A stretch of 64,000 nt of DNA from Polyangium sp. y55x31 (GTDB taxonomy: Bacteria; Myxococcota_A; Polyangia; Polyangiales; Polyangiaceae): positions 124,001 to 188,000 of the forward strand of contig NZ_JARZHG010000002.1 in the NCBI RefSeq assembly GCF_029946505.1, in the 5' to 3' direction. Shown piece by piece: positions 25,045 to 33,585 of the stretch. The notes beneath the pieces are model-generated. The model had not been told where the DNA came from and made no database searches. It worked only from the letters and a program-made list of their open reading frames with translations. The first letter of the stretch is position 1, and each line of letters starts with the position of its first letter. The translations under genes were made by a program, and so were the position numbers.

Positions 25045-28000
25045 GCCGCCATCGTAGCGCCGGACGACCCCTCCGGCGGCGCAGGATCGGTCGCCGACCG
25101 CCCGCGCCGACCTCGGCCGATCCAGCCGTACAGGCTCGGCACGATGAGCAGCGTGAGCAGCGTCGAGGTCACGAGCCCGCCGACGACCACGGTCGCGAGC
25201 GGCCGCTGCACCTCGGAGCCTGCGCCCCGCGCGAGCATCATCGGGACGAAGCCGAGCGCCGCCACGAGCGCCGTCATGAGCACCGGCCGCGCCCGCGCCC
25301 GCGCCGCGCTCTCCGCCGCCGCCGCGGGATCCTGCCCCGCCGCCTCGTTCGCGAGCACGCGCGAGAGGAGCACCACGCCGTTCAGCACGGCCACGCCCGA
25401 GAGCGCGATGAACCCGACGGCCGCGGAGATCGACACCGGCATGCCTCGGATCGTGAGCGCCACCATCCCGCCGACGCAGGCGAACGGCACGTTCGTGAAG
25501 ATCACGAGCATCGGCTTCACCTTGCGGAACGCCGCGAAGAGCGCGGCGAGGATGAGCGCGACCGCCGCCGGCACCACGACGAGCAGCCGTCGCGAGGCCT
25601 CCTGGAACGTCTCGTATTGCCCGCCCCAGACGAGGCGATACCCACGCGGCGCGGGGACGGCCTTGTCCACGCGCGCCCGCGCCCGCGCCACGAGATCCCC
25701 GAGATCCGCGCCGCGCACGTTGAAGCCCACGACGATACGCCGCTCGCCGTCCTTGCGGCTCACGAGGCCCGGCGTCGGCAGCGTCTCGACCTTCGCCACG
25801 CGCGCGAGCGGCACGAGCCCGCCCGCCTCCGTCGGCAAGCTCAGGTTCGGCAGATCGAACGCGCCCGCCGCGCCCCCGATCCGCAGGACCACCGGAATCC
25901 GGATCGCCCCGTCGTACGTCGCGCCGACCTCGATGCCATTTCGCACGGCCTGCACCGCGTCGAGCACCTCGCCGACGCCGAGGCCCACGAGCGACGCTTC
26001 GAGCGCCTTCGGCTCGACCTCGATGAGCGACACGTCCGGCGGCGCCAGCACCTTCACGTCCGCGGCGCCCTTCTCGGCCGCGATCTCGGCCGCGATCTTC
26101 TCGGCGAGCTCTCGGAGGACGGCGAGATCCGCGCCGTAGATGCTCACGGCCACGTCCGACACGGCGCCGCCGAGCAGCTCGTTGAACCGCATCTGGATCG
26201 GCTGCGTGAACGAGGGATCCGCGCCCGGCGAGGCCGCGTCGATCGCGCGCCGGATCTCCTCGATCAGCGCCTCGCGTTCGAGCCCCGGCCGCCACTTGTC
26301 CCGCGGCGCGAGCGTGATGAACACGTCCGCCTGTTCGAGGCCCATGATGTCCGTCGCGACCGCGGGGCTGCCCACGCGCGAGACGACCTGCTGCACCTCG
26401 GGCACCTTGCGCGCCGCGGCTTCGAGCTTACCCGCCTCGACGATCGCGGTCTCCAGGCTGATGTCCGGGGCGCGCGTCGTCTGCACCACGAGATCCCCCT
26501 CGTCGAGCTGCGGCGCAAGCTCGCTGCCCGAACGCACGTAGAGCACGACGCCCGCCGCGAAGAGCACGAGCGCGGCCCCTGCCACGAAGACGGGACGTTT
26601 GACCACGAACGAGAGCGTGGGCCCGTAGATCCGATCGATCATCCGCACGAGCCACGGATCCCGCACCGGCACGTCCTTCTGGCGGAGCACGAGGCTCATC
26701 GCCGCGGGCACGTACGTGAGCGACAGGACGAGCGACGTGGCGAGCGCGAACACCACGGTGAGCGCCATCGGCCGGAACATCTTCCCATCGACGCCGGTCA
26801 TCGTGAGGACCGGCAGGTACACGATCAGGATGATCAGCACCGAGAAGAACACGGGGCTCGCGACCTCGGCGCTGACACGGCTCACCCACGACGTACGTTC
26901 CGGCCCTCCCGCAGGCGCGGCCCCCTTCTGCGAGGCGTGGAAGAGGTGCTCGACCATCACGACCGCGCCGTCCACGACGAGGCCGAAATCGATGGCGCCG
27001 AGGCTCATCAGGTTGCCCGGGATGCCGAGCGCCACCATGCCCGAGAGCGCCCCCAGCATCGAGAGCGGGATCGCCGAGGCCACGAGCAGCCCCGCCCGCA
27101 AGCTCCCGAGCATCGCGAACAGCACGACGCCGACGAGCAGGCCGCCTTCGAGCAAGCTCTTGCCCACCGTGCGCAGCGTGCTGCCGACGAGGTGGCTCCG
27201 GTCGTACACGAGCCGGATCGACACGTCCTCCGGAAGCGCCGCGCGCACCGCGGGCAGCTCCGCGTGGAGGCGATCCATCACCTCGAGCGCGTTGTCACCC
27301 CGGAGCATCTGCACCATCAGGTAGACGACCTCGCCGCGGCCGTCGGCCGTCGCCGCGCCGATCCGCGGCAGCCCTCCCACGCGCAGATCCGCCACGTCCG
27401 ACACGCGCACCGCGCGGCCTTCCTGATCGAGCGGCGAGACGATCGCGTGCCCGAGCTCGGAAGGATCCTTCGGCCGCGAGACCGCACGAAGGAGCGCCTG
27501 TCCACGGCCGAGCGGCAAGCTCGCGCCGGGCGCGCTGCCGGTCGATCGTTCGAGCGCCTCGCGCAGCGCGCCGAGCGTCATGTGCCGCTGCGCGAGCCGC
27601 GCCGGATCGGCCACGACCTCGATCGTACGCCGCTCGCCGCCCCAAGGGTTCACCTCCACGACACCCGGCACCGCGCGCAGGAGCGGCGCCACGCGCGTCG
27701 TCGAGAGCTCGTAGAGCTCCGCCAGCGAGCGCGACGGCGAGCTCAACGTGAAATGAAAGATCTCGCCGAGCCCGCCCGTCACCGGACCAAGCTCGGGCGC
27801 GCTCACGCCGGCCGGAAGCGAGCCCGCGACGGACCCGATGCGCTCCGAGACCATCTGCCGCGCGCGCCACGGATCCACCGCGTCGTCGAAGACGATCGTC
27901 ACCGACGAGATGCCGTACCGCGACAAGCTGCGGTGCTCTTCGAGGCCCGGGAGTCCCCCGATCGCGAGCTCGATCGGCCGCGTGACCTGCCGCTCGACCT

Positions 28001-28178
28001 CCTCGGGCGTGAGGCCGGGCGCGCTCGTCAACACGAGCACCTGGTTGTTCGTGATGTCCGGCAGCGCGTCGAGCTCGAGCCGCCGCCCGAGGAAGGCCCC
28101 CACGACGGCGAGGACGAGCGTCACCACCACGACGAGGACACGATGCCGGATCGAGAGTTTTACAAGCGCGGGAATCAA
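25041..28178 (-). CDS. czcA: HME-family RND heavy-metal efflux pump, CzcA-like
   Basis: 1045 residues, normal for CzcA/CusA. Proton-driven inner-membrane pump exporting metal ions through the periplasmic adaptor and outer-membrane channel encoded upstream. Membrane helix 4 carries D397-F-G-L-V-V-D403 and E410, spaced D-x5-D-x6-E as in CzcA-type pumps (D402/D408/E415 in CzcA). This argues for divalent ions (Zn, Co, Cd, Ni) rather than the Cu/Ag type. The start is TTG at 28178, fixed by GGGAGG six bases upstream, the TTGA overlap with czcB and the N-terminus IPALVKLSIRHRVLVV expected for the family. Confidence 0.94.
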   Translation of the reverse strand: MIPALVKLSIRHRVLVVVVTLVLAVVGAFLGRRLELDALPDITNNQVLVLTSAPGLTPEEVERQVTRPIELAIGGLPGLEEHRSLSRYGISSVTIVFDDAVDPWRARQMVSERIGSVAGSLPAGVSAPELGPVTGGLGEIFHFTLSSPSRSLAELYELSTTRVAPLLRAVPGVVEVNPWGGERRTIEVVADPARLAQRHMTLGALREALERSTGSAPGASLPLGRGQALLRAVSRPKDPSELGHAIVSPLDQEGRAVRVSDVADLRVGGLPRIGAATADGRGEVVYLMVQMLRGDNALEVMDRLHAELPAVRAALPEDVSIRLVYDRSHLVGSTLRTVGKSLLEGGLLVGVVLFAMLGSLRAGLLVASAIPLSMLGALSGMVALGIPGNLMSLGAIDFGLVVDGAVVMVEHLFHASQKGAAPAGGPERTSWVSRVSAEVASPVFFSVLIILIVYLPVLTMTGVDGKMFRPMALTVVFALATSLVLSLTYVPAAMSLVLRQKDVPVRDPWLVRMIDRIYGPTLSFVVKRPVFVAGAALVLFAAGVVLYVRSGSELAPQLDEGDLVVQTTRAPDISLETAIVEAGKLEAAARKVPEVQQVVSRVGSPAVATDIMGLEQADVFITLAPRDKWRPGLEREALIEEIRRAIDAASPGADPSFTQPIQMRFNELLGGAVSDVAVSIYGADLAVLRELAEKIAAEIAAEKGAADVKVLAPPDVSLIEVEPKALEASLVGLGVGEVLDAVQAVRNGIEVGATYDGAIRIPVVLRIGGAAGAFDLPNLSLPTEAGGLVPLARVAKVETLPTPGLVSRKDGERRIVVGFNVRGADLGDLVARARARVDKAVPAPRGYRLVWGGQYETFQEASRRLLVVVPAAVALILAALFAAFRKVKPMLVIFTNVPFACVGGMVALTIRGMPVSISAAVGFIALSGVAVLNGVVLLSRVLANEAAGQDPAAAAESAARARARPVLMTALVAALGFVPMMLARGAGSEVQRPLATVVVGGLVTSTLLTLLIVPSLYGWIGRGRRGRSATDPAPPEGSSGATMAA

Positions 28179-29245
28179 TCGGCTCCTCCCGGTGTGGGCA
28201 ACGCGCGCGACGCATCCGCGGCCACCTCGTCTCCGGGGCGCAGCTCCCCCTCGACGAGCGCGTCGGCCCCGGAGCTCGACAGCACCTTCACCGGCAGCGG
28301 CGCGCCGGTTTTTCGCGAGAGCACCACGGCCGCGCCGTCCTTCAGCGTCACCGCCGCCGCGGGGATGGCCACGGCCGTTCCGCCCGGATCCGGCGAGACG
28401 CGCACCTTGCCCAGCGTTCCATGCGGCAAGTCGAGCGCCTCCGCAGGCTTGAACCACGCGAGCACCGTGCCGTCCCGCCCGTTCGTGCTCGGCGCCTCGT
28501 TGAGGAGCGTGAGCGCCGTGGTCTGTCCGAGCGGCCCCACGAAGACGAACCGCGCACCCGGCGGCGGCCGCTGCGAGAACCGCGCCTCGACCCGCGCCGC
28601 GCCCGCGCCTTCGATCCGCGCGATCGGCGCGCCCGTGGGCTCACGTGACTCGCCGAGCGCCGCGTCGAGCTCCGTCACCACGCCCGCGACCGGGCTCTTC
28701 AGGGTCACGAGGCCGCCCGAGCGCACGAGCGAGGCGACGTCCTTCGGCCCGAGCCCCGCGATCTTCAATGTCGCGAGCGCCATCTGCTGCGCGGCCGACG
28801 CATCCGCGAGCGAGCCCTCGACCTCGGCGATCTCCGCGAGCTTCGCGAGCCCGTCCTTCCGGAGCTCTTCGAGCTGCGCCTTGCGCCTGCCATGCGCCCC
28901 GATCCGCGTGCCCGCCGCCGCGAACGCGCCCGCCGCGCGCGCGAGCTCGGGCATCACCACGTCCGCGATCGGCGCGCCTTCCTGCACGCGCTCGCCGTGC
29001 TCCACGTGCACCTTCGTGATGCGCGCGGAGAACGGCGGCACGACCGCTCCTCGCGCTCCCGCGGGCGGCACGAGCTCGGCCGGCGCTTCGAGCAACGAGA
29101 GCCCGCCCGGCGCGCGCGCCGCGACCCACGGCGTCTCCGCGCTCTTCGGGCCCACGTCCGCAGCCGGCTCGGGCGCCGCCTCGGGGCGCGCGCACGCCGT
29201 GAAGGAAAGCGCCGCCATGACAAAACCGATCCTTCGCGCCTTCAT
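28175..29245 (-). CDS. czcB: Periplasmic adaptor (membrane fusion) lipoprotein of the metal efflux pump
   Basis: 356 residues. An N-terminal signal with lipobox-like FTAC anchors it to the membrane. The adaptor body has the lipoyl/barrel-sandwich halves (VVPPFSARITKVHVEHGERV and LVTLKSPVAGVVTELDAALG), a short helical hairpin between them and a beta-barrel domain after (PHGTLGKVRVSPDPGGTAVA). It bridges CzcA and the outer-membrane channel. The ATG at 29245 overlaps the czcC stop as ATGA and has AGGAGAAGG upstream. Shorter than many CzcB proteins and lacking an obvious N-terminal metal-binding extension. Confidence 0.9.
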   Translation of the reverse strand: MKARRIGFVMAALSFTACARPEAAPEPAADVGPKSAETPWVAARAPGGLSLLEAPAELVPPAGARGAVVPPFSARITKVHVEHGERVQEGAPIADVVMPELARAAGAFAAAGTRIGAHGRRKAQLEELRKDGLAKLAEIAEVEGSLADASAAQQMALATLKIAGLGPKDVASLVRSGGLVTLKSPVAGVVTELDAALGESREPTGAPIARIEGAGAARVEARFSQRPPPGARFVFVGPLGQTTALTLLNEAPSTNGRDGTVLAWFKPAEALDLPHGTLGKVRVSPDPGGTAVAIPAAAVTLKDGAAVVLSRKTGAPLPVKVLSSSGADALVEGELRPGDEVAADASRALPTPGGAD

Positions 29246-30489
29246 CGCGCCTTCTCCTGCTTCTTCCCGTCGTCCATCGCCGAGAGCCACAGCCACAACT
29301 TCACGCGCGCCCACGCGTTCGCGGCCCGCGCGCGCTCGAGCCGGCTCTGCGCGGCCGCGACGTTCCTGCGCGCCGTGATCACTTCCAGCATCGTCCCCTC
29401 GCCCGCCTCGAAGAGCCGCACCCGCGCCGCGAGCCCTTCCGTGAGCGCCGGCAAGATCGCGCCGGCAAGCGTGTCCACGATGTCCTGCGTGTGCTCGACC
29501 TCGTGGATCCCCATCGCCACGTCGGCCGACGCGTTCGCTTCCTCGCGCTTCGTCTCGCCTTCGAGCTGCGCCGCACGCGCGGCCGTCACGCTGCGCTCAC
29601 GCTCGCCCTGATTGAAGAGCGGGAGCGTGAGGCCAACGGCGCCATACCCGACGAACCCGCCGGGCGAGTCCCGCTGCACGTACACGCCGAGCGAGAGCGA
29701 CGTGCCGCGCGCGGCCTTCTCCTCGGCCTCTCGCGCCCGCTCGACGCGCGCCGCGAGCGCCTTCTGCTGCACGGTCGGCAGCGTCGCCGCGCGCTTCAGC
29801 ACATCACGCAAGCCCGCGCCGGAAGGCAACCCAGGCGCCGGCAAATCCCCACGCGCGCCGAGCGGCTGCGCGCCCGCAGCGATCACCCGCGAAAGCCCAA
29901 GCCCGCGCTCGAACACCTCGCCCTCGGCCCCGATCACCCCGAGCCGCGCCTCGGCGTGGTAGGCGCGCGCGTCCGCCGCATCCGCCTTCGTCGCCGCCGA
30001 GGCCTGCGCGGCCTTCTCCACGAGCCGCGTGAACTCCCCGGCAAGCGCCGCTTCACGCGTCGCGACCTCGAGCACACGCTCAGCCGCCCAGAGATCGATC
30101 CAAGCCCGCGCCGCTTCGAGCCTCTGCGTGAGCGCAAGCGCACGCGCGCCGGCCGAGAGCTCCTCCTCCTCGACCCGCACCGCAGTCTTGCGCGCCGAAG
30201 CCAACCCCGCGAGGTTCCACGACTGCGTCACGCTCGCCTGGATCTCGACCCCCTGGTTCGGCGTAGGCAGGACGCGGTAGCCCGGCTGCACATAGATTTG
30301 CGGGTTCTCCGTCAATCCCGAGATCCGAGCGCCGAGCGCATGTTTCGTAGACACAGCGCGCTCGGCGCCGCGCACGTCGGGCGTCTCGACAGACAGGCCA
30401 ATGGCCTCGTCGAACGAGAGTTCCTTCGCAGGTGTCGTGGCCGCGAGCGCAACATTCGCGGCGATCGGGAGCGCGAGCCAGAAGCTCAT
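29242..30489 (-). CDS. czcC: TolC-family outer-membrane efflux channel CzcC-like
   Basis: 415 residues with a signal peptide (cleavage near ALAA) and the duplicated OEP layout: each half has a beta-hairpin region (NPQIYVQPGYRVLPTP and TSLSLGVYVQRDSPGG) and long helices rich in Ala/Glu/Arg (QRLEAARAWIDLWAAERVLE; AGEGTMLEVITARRNVAAAQ). First gene of the operon; its ATG at 30489 lies 31 bases from the nearest operator repeat. It completes the tripartite efflux complex with the adaptor and pump genes that follow. Confidence 0.9.
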   Translation of the reverse strand: MSFWLALPIAANVALAATTPAKELSFDEAIGLSVETPDVRGAERAVSTKHALGARISGLTENPQIYVQPGYRVLPTPNQGVEIQASVTQSWNLAGLASARKTAVRVEEEELSAGARALALTQRLEAARAWIDLWAAERVLEVATREAALAGEFTRLVEKAAQASAATKADAADARAYHAEARLGVIGAEGEVFERGLGLSRVIAAGAQPLGARGDLPAPGLPSGAGLRDVLKRAATLPTVQQKALAARVERAREAEEKAARGTSLSLGVYVQRDSPGGFVGYGAVGLTLPLFNQGERERSVTAARAAQLEGETKREEANASADVAMGIHEVEHTQDIVDTLAGAILPALTEGLAARVRLFEAGEGTMLEVITARRNVAAAQSRLERARAANAWARVKLWLWLSAMDDGKKQEKAR

Positions 30490-30520
30490 GCGTCGGACCC
30501 TAGCGCCGCACCCCGGAAAA

Positions 30521-30551
30521 GATCCTGAGGGGATCCTGAGAGAATTCTCAG
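30521..30551 (-). promoter_or_regulatory. Predicted OmpR-type operator of the czc operon: three 11-base direct repeats
   Basis: Reading towards the operon, TGAGAATTC, CTCAGGATC and CTCAGGATC follow each other at exactly 11-base steps (plus-strand blocks 30543-30551, 30532-30540, 30521-30529). One-turn-spaced direct repeats are the usual target of OmpR/PhoB-type regulators, and CzcR is of that class. The site ends 31 bases before the czcC ATG, so it would overlap the -35 zone. A TAGGGT hexamer (plus 30497-30502) could be the -10, which would leave an almost leaderless transcript; that part is a guess. Confidence 0.65.
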
Positions 30552-30580
30552 AAAGGCAGCGCCGTTTGAAGCCGCTTCGC

Positions 30581-30882
30581 TGGGGCTTTGCCCCAGGCCC
30601 CAGCAGGGGCTATCCGCCCCTGCACCCGGACCAGCGCAAGCGCTGGACTCGGGGTCGATGAACTGCGCGATGCGCAGTTCATCGAACGAGCCGGGTCAAG
30701 GCAGGCGACGATGTTGCCAGCCAAGACGGCCGCGCTGCGGGTTCGGCTGGCGACCTGGTCGCTTCGCCGGCCTGTTTGAAAAACTGCGCGTAGCGCAGTT
30801 TTTCAACCCTGCGTCCAGGGCTTGCCCTGGTCCGGGGTCGAGGGGGCGGACAGCCCCCCGCGGGGCTCGGGGCAGCGCCCCG
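30581..30882. repeat. Multi-hairpin intergenic element, copy A
   Basis: Eight hairpins in mirror order. Left arm: 30581-30595 (TGGGGC ttt), 30604-30622 (CAGGGGC tatcc), 30631-30646 (CCAGCGC aa), 30655-30685 (14-bp stem TCGATGAACTGCGC, loop gat). Right arm: 30776-30806 (14-bp stem TTGAAAAACTGCGC, loop gta), 30815-30830 (CCAGGGC tt), 30842-30858 (GGGGGC ggaca), 30868-30882 (CGGGGC agc). A core of about 90 bases separates the arms. It lies between the 3' end of the desaturase gene and the czc promoter. No coding sense. Confidence 0.85.
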
Positions 30883-30919
30883 ACGCGGCGCCTCCCCGAG
30901 GAGACCCGTGCTCCACCCT

Positions 30920-32458
30920 TCACCGCGGCCCGAGCTTCGCCATGAACGACGCTGCGAGCCCGGACAGGAGACATGGCGCCACGCCGCCGCCGAAGACGCC
31001 GGAGCCCGCGAGATACAGGCCTGTCACGGGCGTGCGTGTGCGGAATCCTTTGGGCCCCCATTGCGAGAGCGTCATTGCCGGGCCGAATGGCGCGCCGCCT
31101 GCCGCGTGTGTTCGATCTGCGGCCGTGAGGGGCGTGCCGTAGGCCTGCACGACCACGTCGCCCACGAGCCCTGGATACCGTGCGTCGAGCTCCTTCAGCA
31201 TCCACCGCGCGATCTCGTCGCGATAGGCTGCATATGCGGGACCGCGCTCGGCCTCCGGGAGCGATTGCCATTTGCGGAAACGCGCGTGTGGCACGTAGGT
31301 GAGCACGACGAGCGACGAGCTGCCCTCCGGGGCGAGTGCGCCGCTCGTATCTTTGATGGAGGTCGGCGAGACGAACAGCATCGGCCGCGGCGGGAGTTTT
31401 CCCGTGAACCGGGCGGAAAAACCTTCCTCGACGTCGTAGGACGGGTAAAGCCACACGTTTTGCGCGCCGAGCCCGTAGGCTCGTACGTCTCGGCGCAGGC
31501 CGAGCCATATCTGGAAGGTCGCCATGGACGGCTCGATCACGGCCGCCTTGCGCCGGAGCGAGGTTTTCAGGTCCGCTGCGGGGACGAGCCGGCCCAGGGT
31601 GATCGTGGGATCAATCGCGGAGACCACGATATCGGCCTCGATTCGCTCGCCTCCCGCGAGGATGACGCCGGTCACGCGGCCGCGCTCGGTCTCGATACGC
31701 TCGACGAGGGCGCGTGTGCGGAATTGCGCGCCTTTCGCTTCGGCTGCGCGCACGAGTGCGTCGCGCAGGCCTCCGCCGCCGCCGCGCGGGAAGAACGCGC
31801 CGTCGCTGAAATGGGCCATGTAGAGCAGCGCCGCGAGGGCGACCACGCGCGACGGCGGCAAGGCCCACGCGCCGGATTGACCGGCGAGCACTGCGCGCAG
31901 GCGCCCGTCGTCGGTGCTCTGCTCGATGAGCTCGCGCAAAGGCCGCTGGCTCCATTGCAAGAGCGCCGGCACGCCTGTGAGCGCGACGAGATCGGTGAGG
32001 ACGGGGCGGCCGAGGATGCCCCGGGCGAGCGCGTCGTGCATCTTCGCCGCGCCGTCGAGCAGACCGAAGAAATGGCGCAGGCCCTTCGTTTCGCCTGGAA
32101 AGAGCGCGGCGAGGCGCTCGCGGTAGGCGGCGAGGGGCCGACAAACCCGGATATCGAGATCGGGAAATCGATACAGGTCGAATCCGTCGGGATCGAGCTC
32201 GCAGAAGAGCTCGCTGGCGTCGACGCCGACGGACTGGAGCAGCTCGTGGACGAGCTGGCCGGGGCGGCATGCGCCGACGTAGTGCAGGCCCTGGTCGAAC
32301 ACGAATCCGTCCCGCGAGAACGGCGCGAGGTAGCCGCCGATCTCGGCGCCCGCGTCGAGGGCGAGGACGTCGAAGCCGTCCTTGGCGAGGAACGCAGCGG
32401 ACGCGAGGCCGCCCGTACCGGTTCCGATCACGAGGGCGCGTCGCGTGCTGGAGGCCAT
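30920..32458 (-). CDS. FAD-dependent desaturase/isomerase of the phytoene-desaturase (CrtI/CrtO) family
   Basis: 512 residues from the ATG at 32458. N-terminal dinucleotide-binding motif VIGTGTGGLASAAFLAKDGF, the family's early GGYLAPFSRDGFVFDQGLHY region, and the C-terminal FAD motif (TGLYLAGSGVFGGGVAPCLL) with a conserved close. Members desaturate or isomerise carotenoids and retinoids (CrtI, CrtO, RetSat). The HYVG following FDQGL points toward the RetSat/CrtO branch. No other carotenoid gene is adjacent, so the substrate is open. Divergent from the PAS-STAS gene; hairpin element A follows its stop. Confidence 0.85.
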   Translation of the reverse strand: MASSTRRALVIGTGTGGLASAAFLAKDGFDVLALDAGAEIGGYLAPFSRDGFVFDQGLHYVGACRPGQLVHELLQSVGVDASELFCELDPDGFDLYRFPDLDIRVCRPLAAYRERLAALFPGETKGLRHFFGLLDGAAKMHDALARGILGRPVLTDLVALTGVPALLQWSQRPLRELIEQSTDDGRLRAVLAGQSGAWALPPSRVVALAALLYMAHFSDGAFFPRGGGGGLRDALVRAAEAKGAQFRTRALVERIETERGRVTGVILAGGERIEADIVVSAIDPTITLGRLVPAADLKTSLRRKAAVIEPSMATFQIWLGLRRDVRAYGLGAQNVWLYPSYDVEEGFSARFTGKLPPRPMLFVSPTSIKDTSGALAPEGSSSLVVLTYVPHARFRKWQSLPEAERGPAYAAYRDEIARWMLKELDARYPGLVGDVVVQAYGTPLTAADRTHAAGGAPFGPAMTLSQWGPKGFRTRTPVTGLYLAGSGVFGGGVAPCLLSGLAASFMAKLGPR

Positions 32459-32671
32459 GATGCTGCCCGCCAGGGTACACCCACCCGCCGGCCGATGCGA
32501 GCAAGAAGCAATCACGCACACGCGTCAAGGCCACGACGGTGTCGTGAACTCCGGTATGTGCACGCACTTCGTGTGGTCGAGCGCTTCCTTTTCGGCGCGA
32601 GGCGCCTTGACAGGGCTTCGAGCGTGATCCTAGCATCCCGTATTTAGAGGATTCGATTTCGGGGTGAATGG

Positions 32672-33562
32672 TTGGAAATGGTGGAAGGGCAACAAATCGG
32701 AGACGCCGGGTCGAGTGGGGGTGATGCAGTGCAGGATCCTTATCGACGCCTCTTCGAGTTGTCGCCGGATCTCCTGGGGATCGCCAATATGGAAGGTTAC
32801 TTCCTGGAGCTCTCCCCGTCCTGGGAAAGCCGCCTCGGACACACGCGCGCCGAGCTCTGCGCGTCTCCATTCCTCGCCTTCGTGCATCCGGACGATCAGG
32901 CGAAGACAGCCGAGGTCGCGGCCGATCTCGGCCGCGGCAGGGAGATCTTCACCTTCAAGAATCGGTATCGCTGCAAAGACGGATCCTACCGGTGGATTCA
33001 TTGGACATGCGTGCCGACCGGGGATCGCATTTACTTCGTGGCGCGCGACGTCACCGAGCAGCACGAGCTCGAAGCGGAGCTACGCGCGTCGAGGAACGAG
33101 CTCGAGGAGCGGTACCGGGAGCTCGAGCAGGAAATGACCGAGCGCCGCCAGGCCGAGGCGGCCCTCCACGCGCAAAACGAGGCGGTCCGGGCGCTCTCGG
33201 CGCCCATCCTGCAAGTCGCCGAGGGCGTCCTCCTCTTGCCCGTCATCGGGCAAATCGACGCCGGGCGCGCGGCCATGATGATGAGCAAGCTGCTCGAATC
33301 CATCGTGCATTCGGCAGCCCGCGTGACGATCCTCGACCTGACGGGCGTGGCCGACATCGACACGAATACGGCGTCACACGTCTTCTCGCTCGTCCACGCG
33401 GCAAGGCTCCTCGGGAGCGACTGCCTCGTCTCCGGCATCCGGCCGGCGATCGCCTCGACCATGGTCGAGCTCGGGATCGACACGAGCAGCCTGCGCACGT
33501 TCGGAACCCTGGCCGCAGCGCTGTCACACGCGCTCGGCCTACGAGCGCCTCGCCAGCGGTGA
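32672..33562 (+). CDS. PAS-STAS protein, RsbR-like stressosome sensor
   Basis: 296 residues. A PAS domain (about 25-130: YRRLFELSPDLLGIANMEGY, FVHPDDQAKTAEV, RDVTEQHELE), a coiled coil (about 130-170) and a STAS domain (about 175-290: LPVIGQIDAGRAAMM, VTILDLTGVADIDTNTASHV, SGIRPAIASTMVELGID). RsbR-type proteins build stressosomes with RsbS and are phosphorylated by RsbT at Ser/Thr in the STAS domain; the DTNTAS stretch is the likely site. No RsbS or RsbT gene is nearby. The start is TTG 32672 or ATG 32678. The quinone oxidoreductase follows after 23 bases. Confidence 0.88.
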   Translation: MEMVEGQQIGDAGSSGGDAVQDPYRRLFELSPDLLGIANMEGYFLELSPSWESRLGHTRAELCASPFLAFVHPDDQAKTAEVAADLGRGREIFTFKNRYRCKDGSYRWIHWTCVPTGDRIYFVARDVTEQHELEAELRASRNELEERYRELEQEMTERRQAEAALHAQNEAVRALSAPILQVAEGVLLLPVIGQIDAGRAAMMMSKLLESIVHSAARVTILDLTGVADIDTNTASHVFSLVHAARLLGSDCLVSGIRPAIASTMVELGIDTSSLRTFGTLAAALSHALGLRAPRQR

Positions 33563-33585
33563 CGACCTCCTGCTAGGCTCGCCCC

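Noticed and set aside
28179-28457. 93-residue N-terminal extension of CzcA
   Set aside because: It overlaps czcB in another frame, is Arg/Gly-rich without protein character, and the TTG at 28178 has an ideal ribosome site.
25617-29378. Plus-strand open frame of 1253 codons opposite czcA-czcB-czcC
   Set aside because: It is antisense to clearly recognised pump genes, is rich in Arg, His, Asp and Glu in a way typical of a shadow of high-GC coding, and has no domain.
30581-30882. Simple rho-independent terminator or CRISPR-like repeat
   Set aside because: There are eight ordered hairpins without T-runs, and copy C lies between divergent genes where no terminator is needed.
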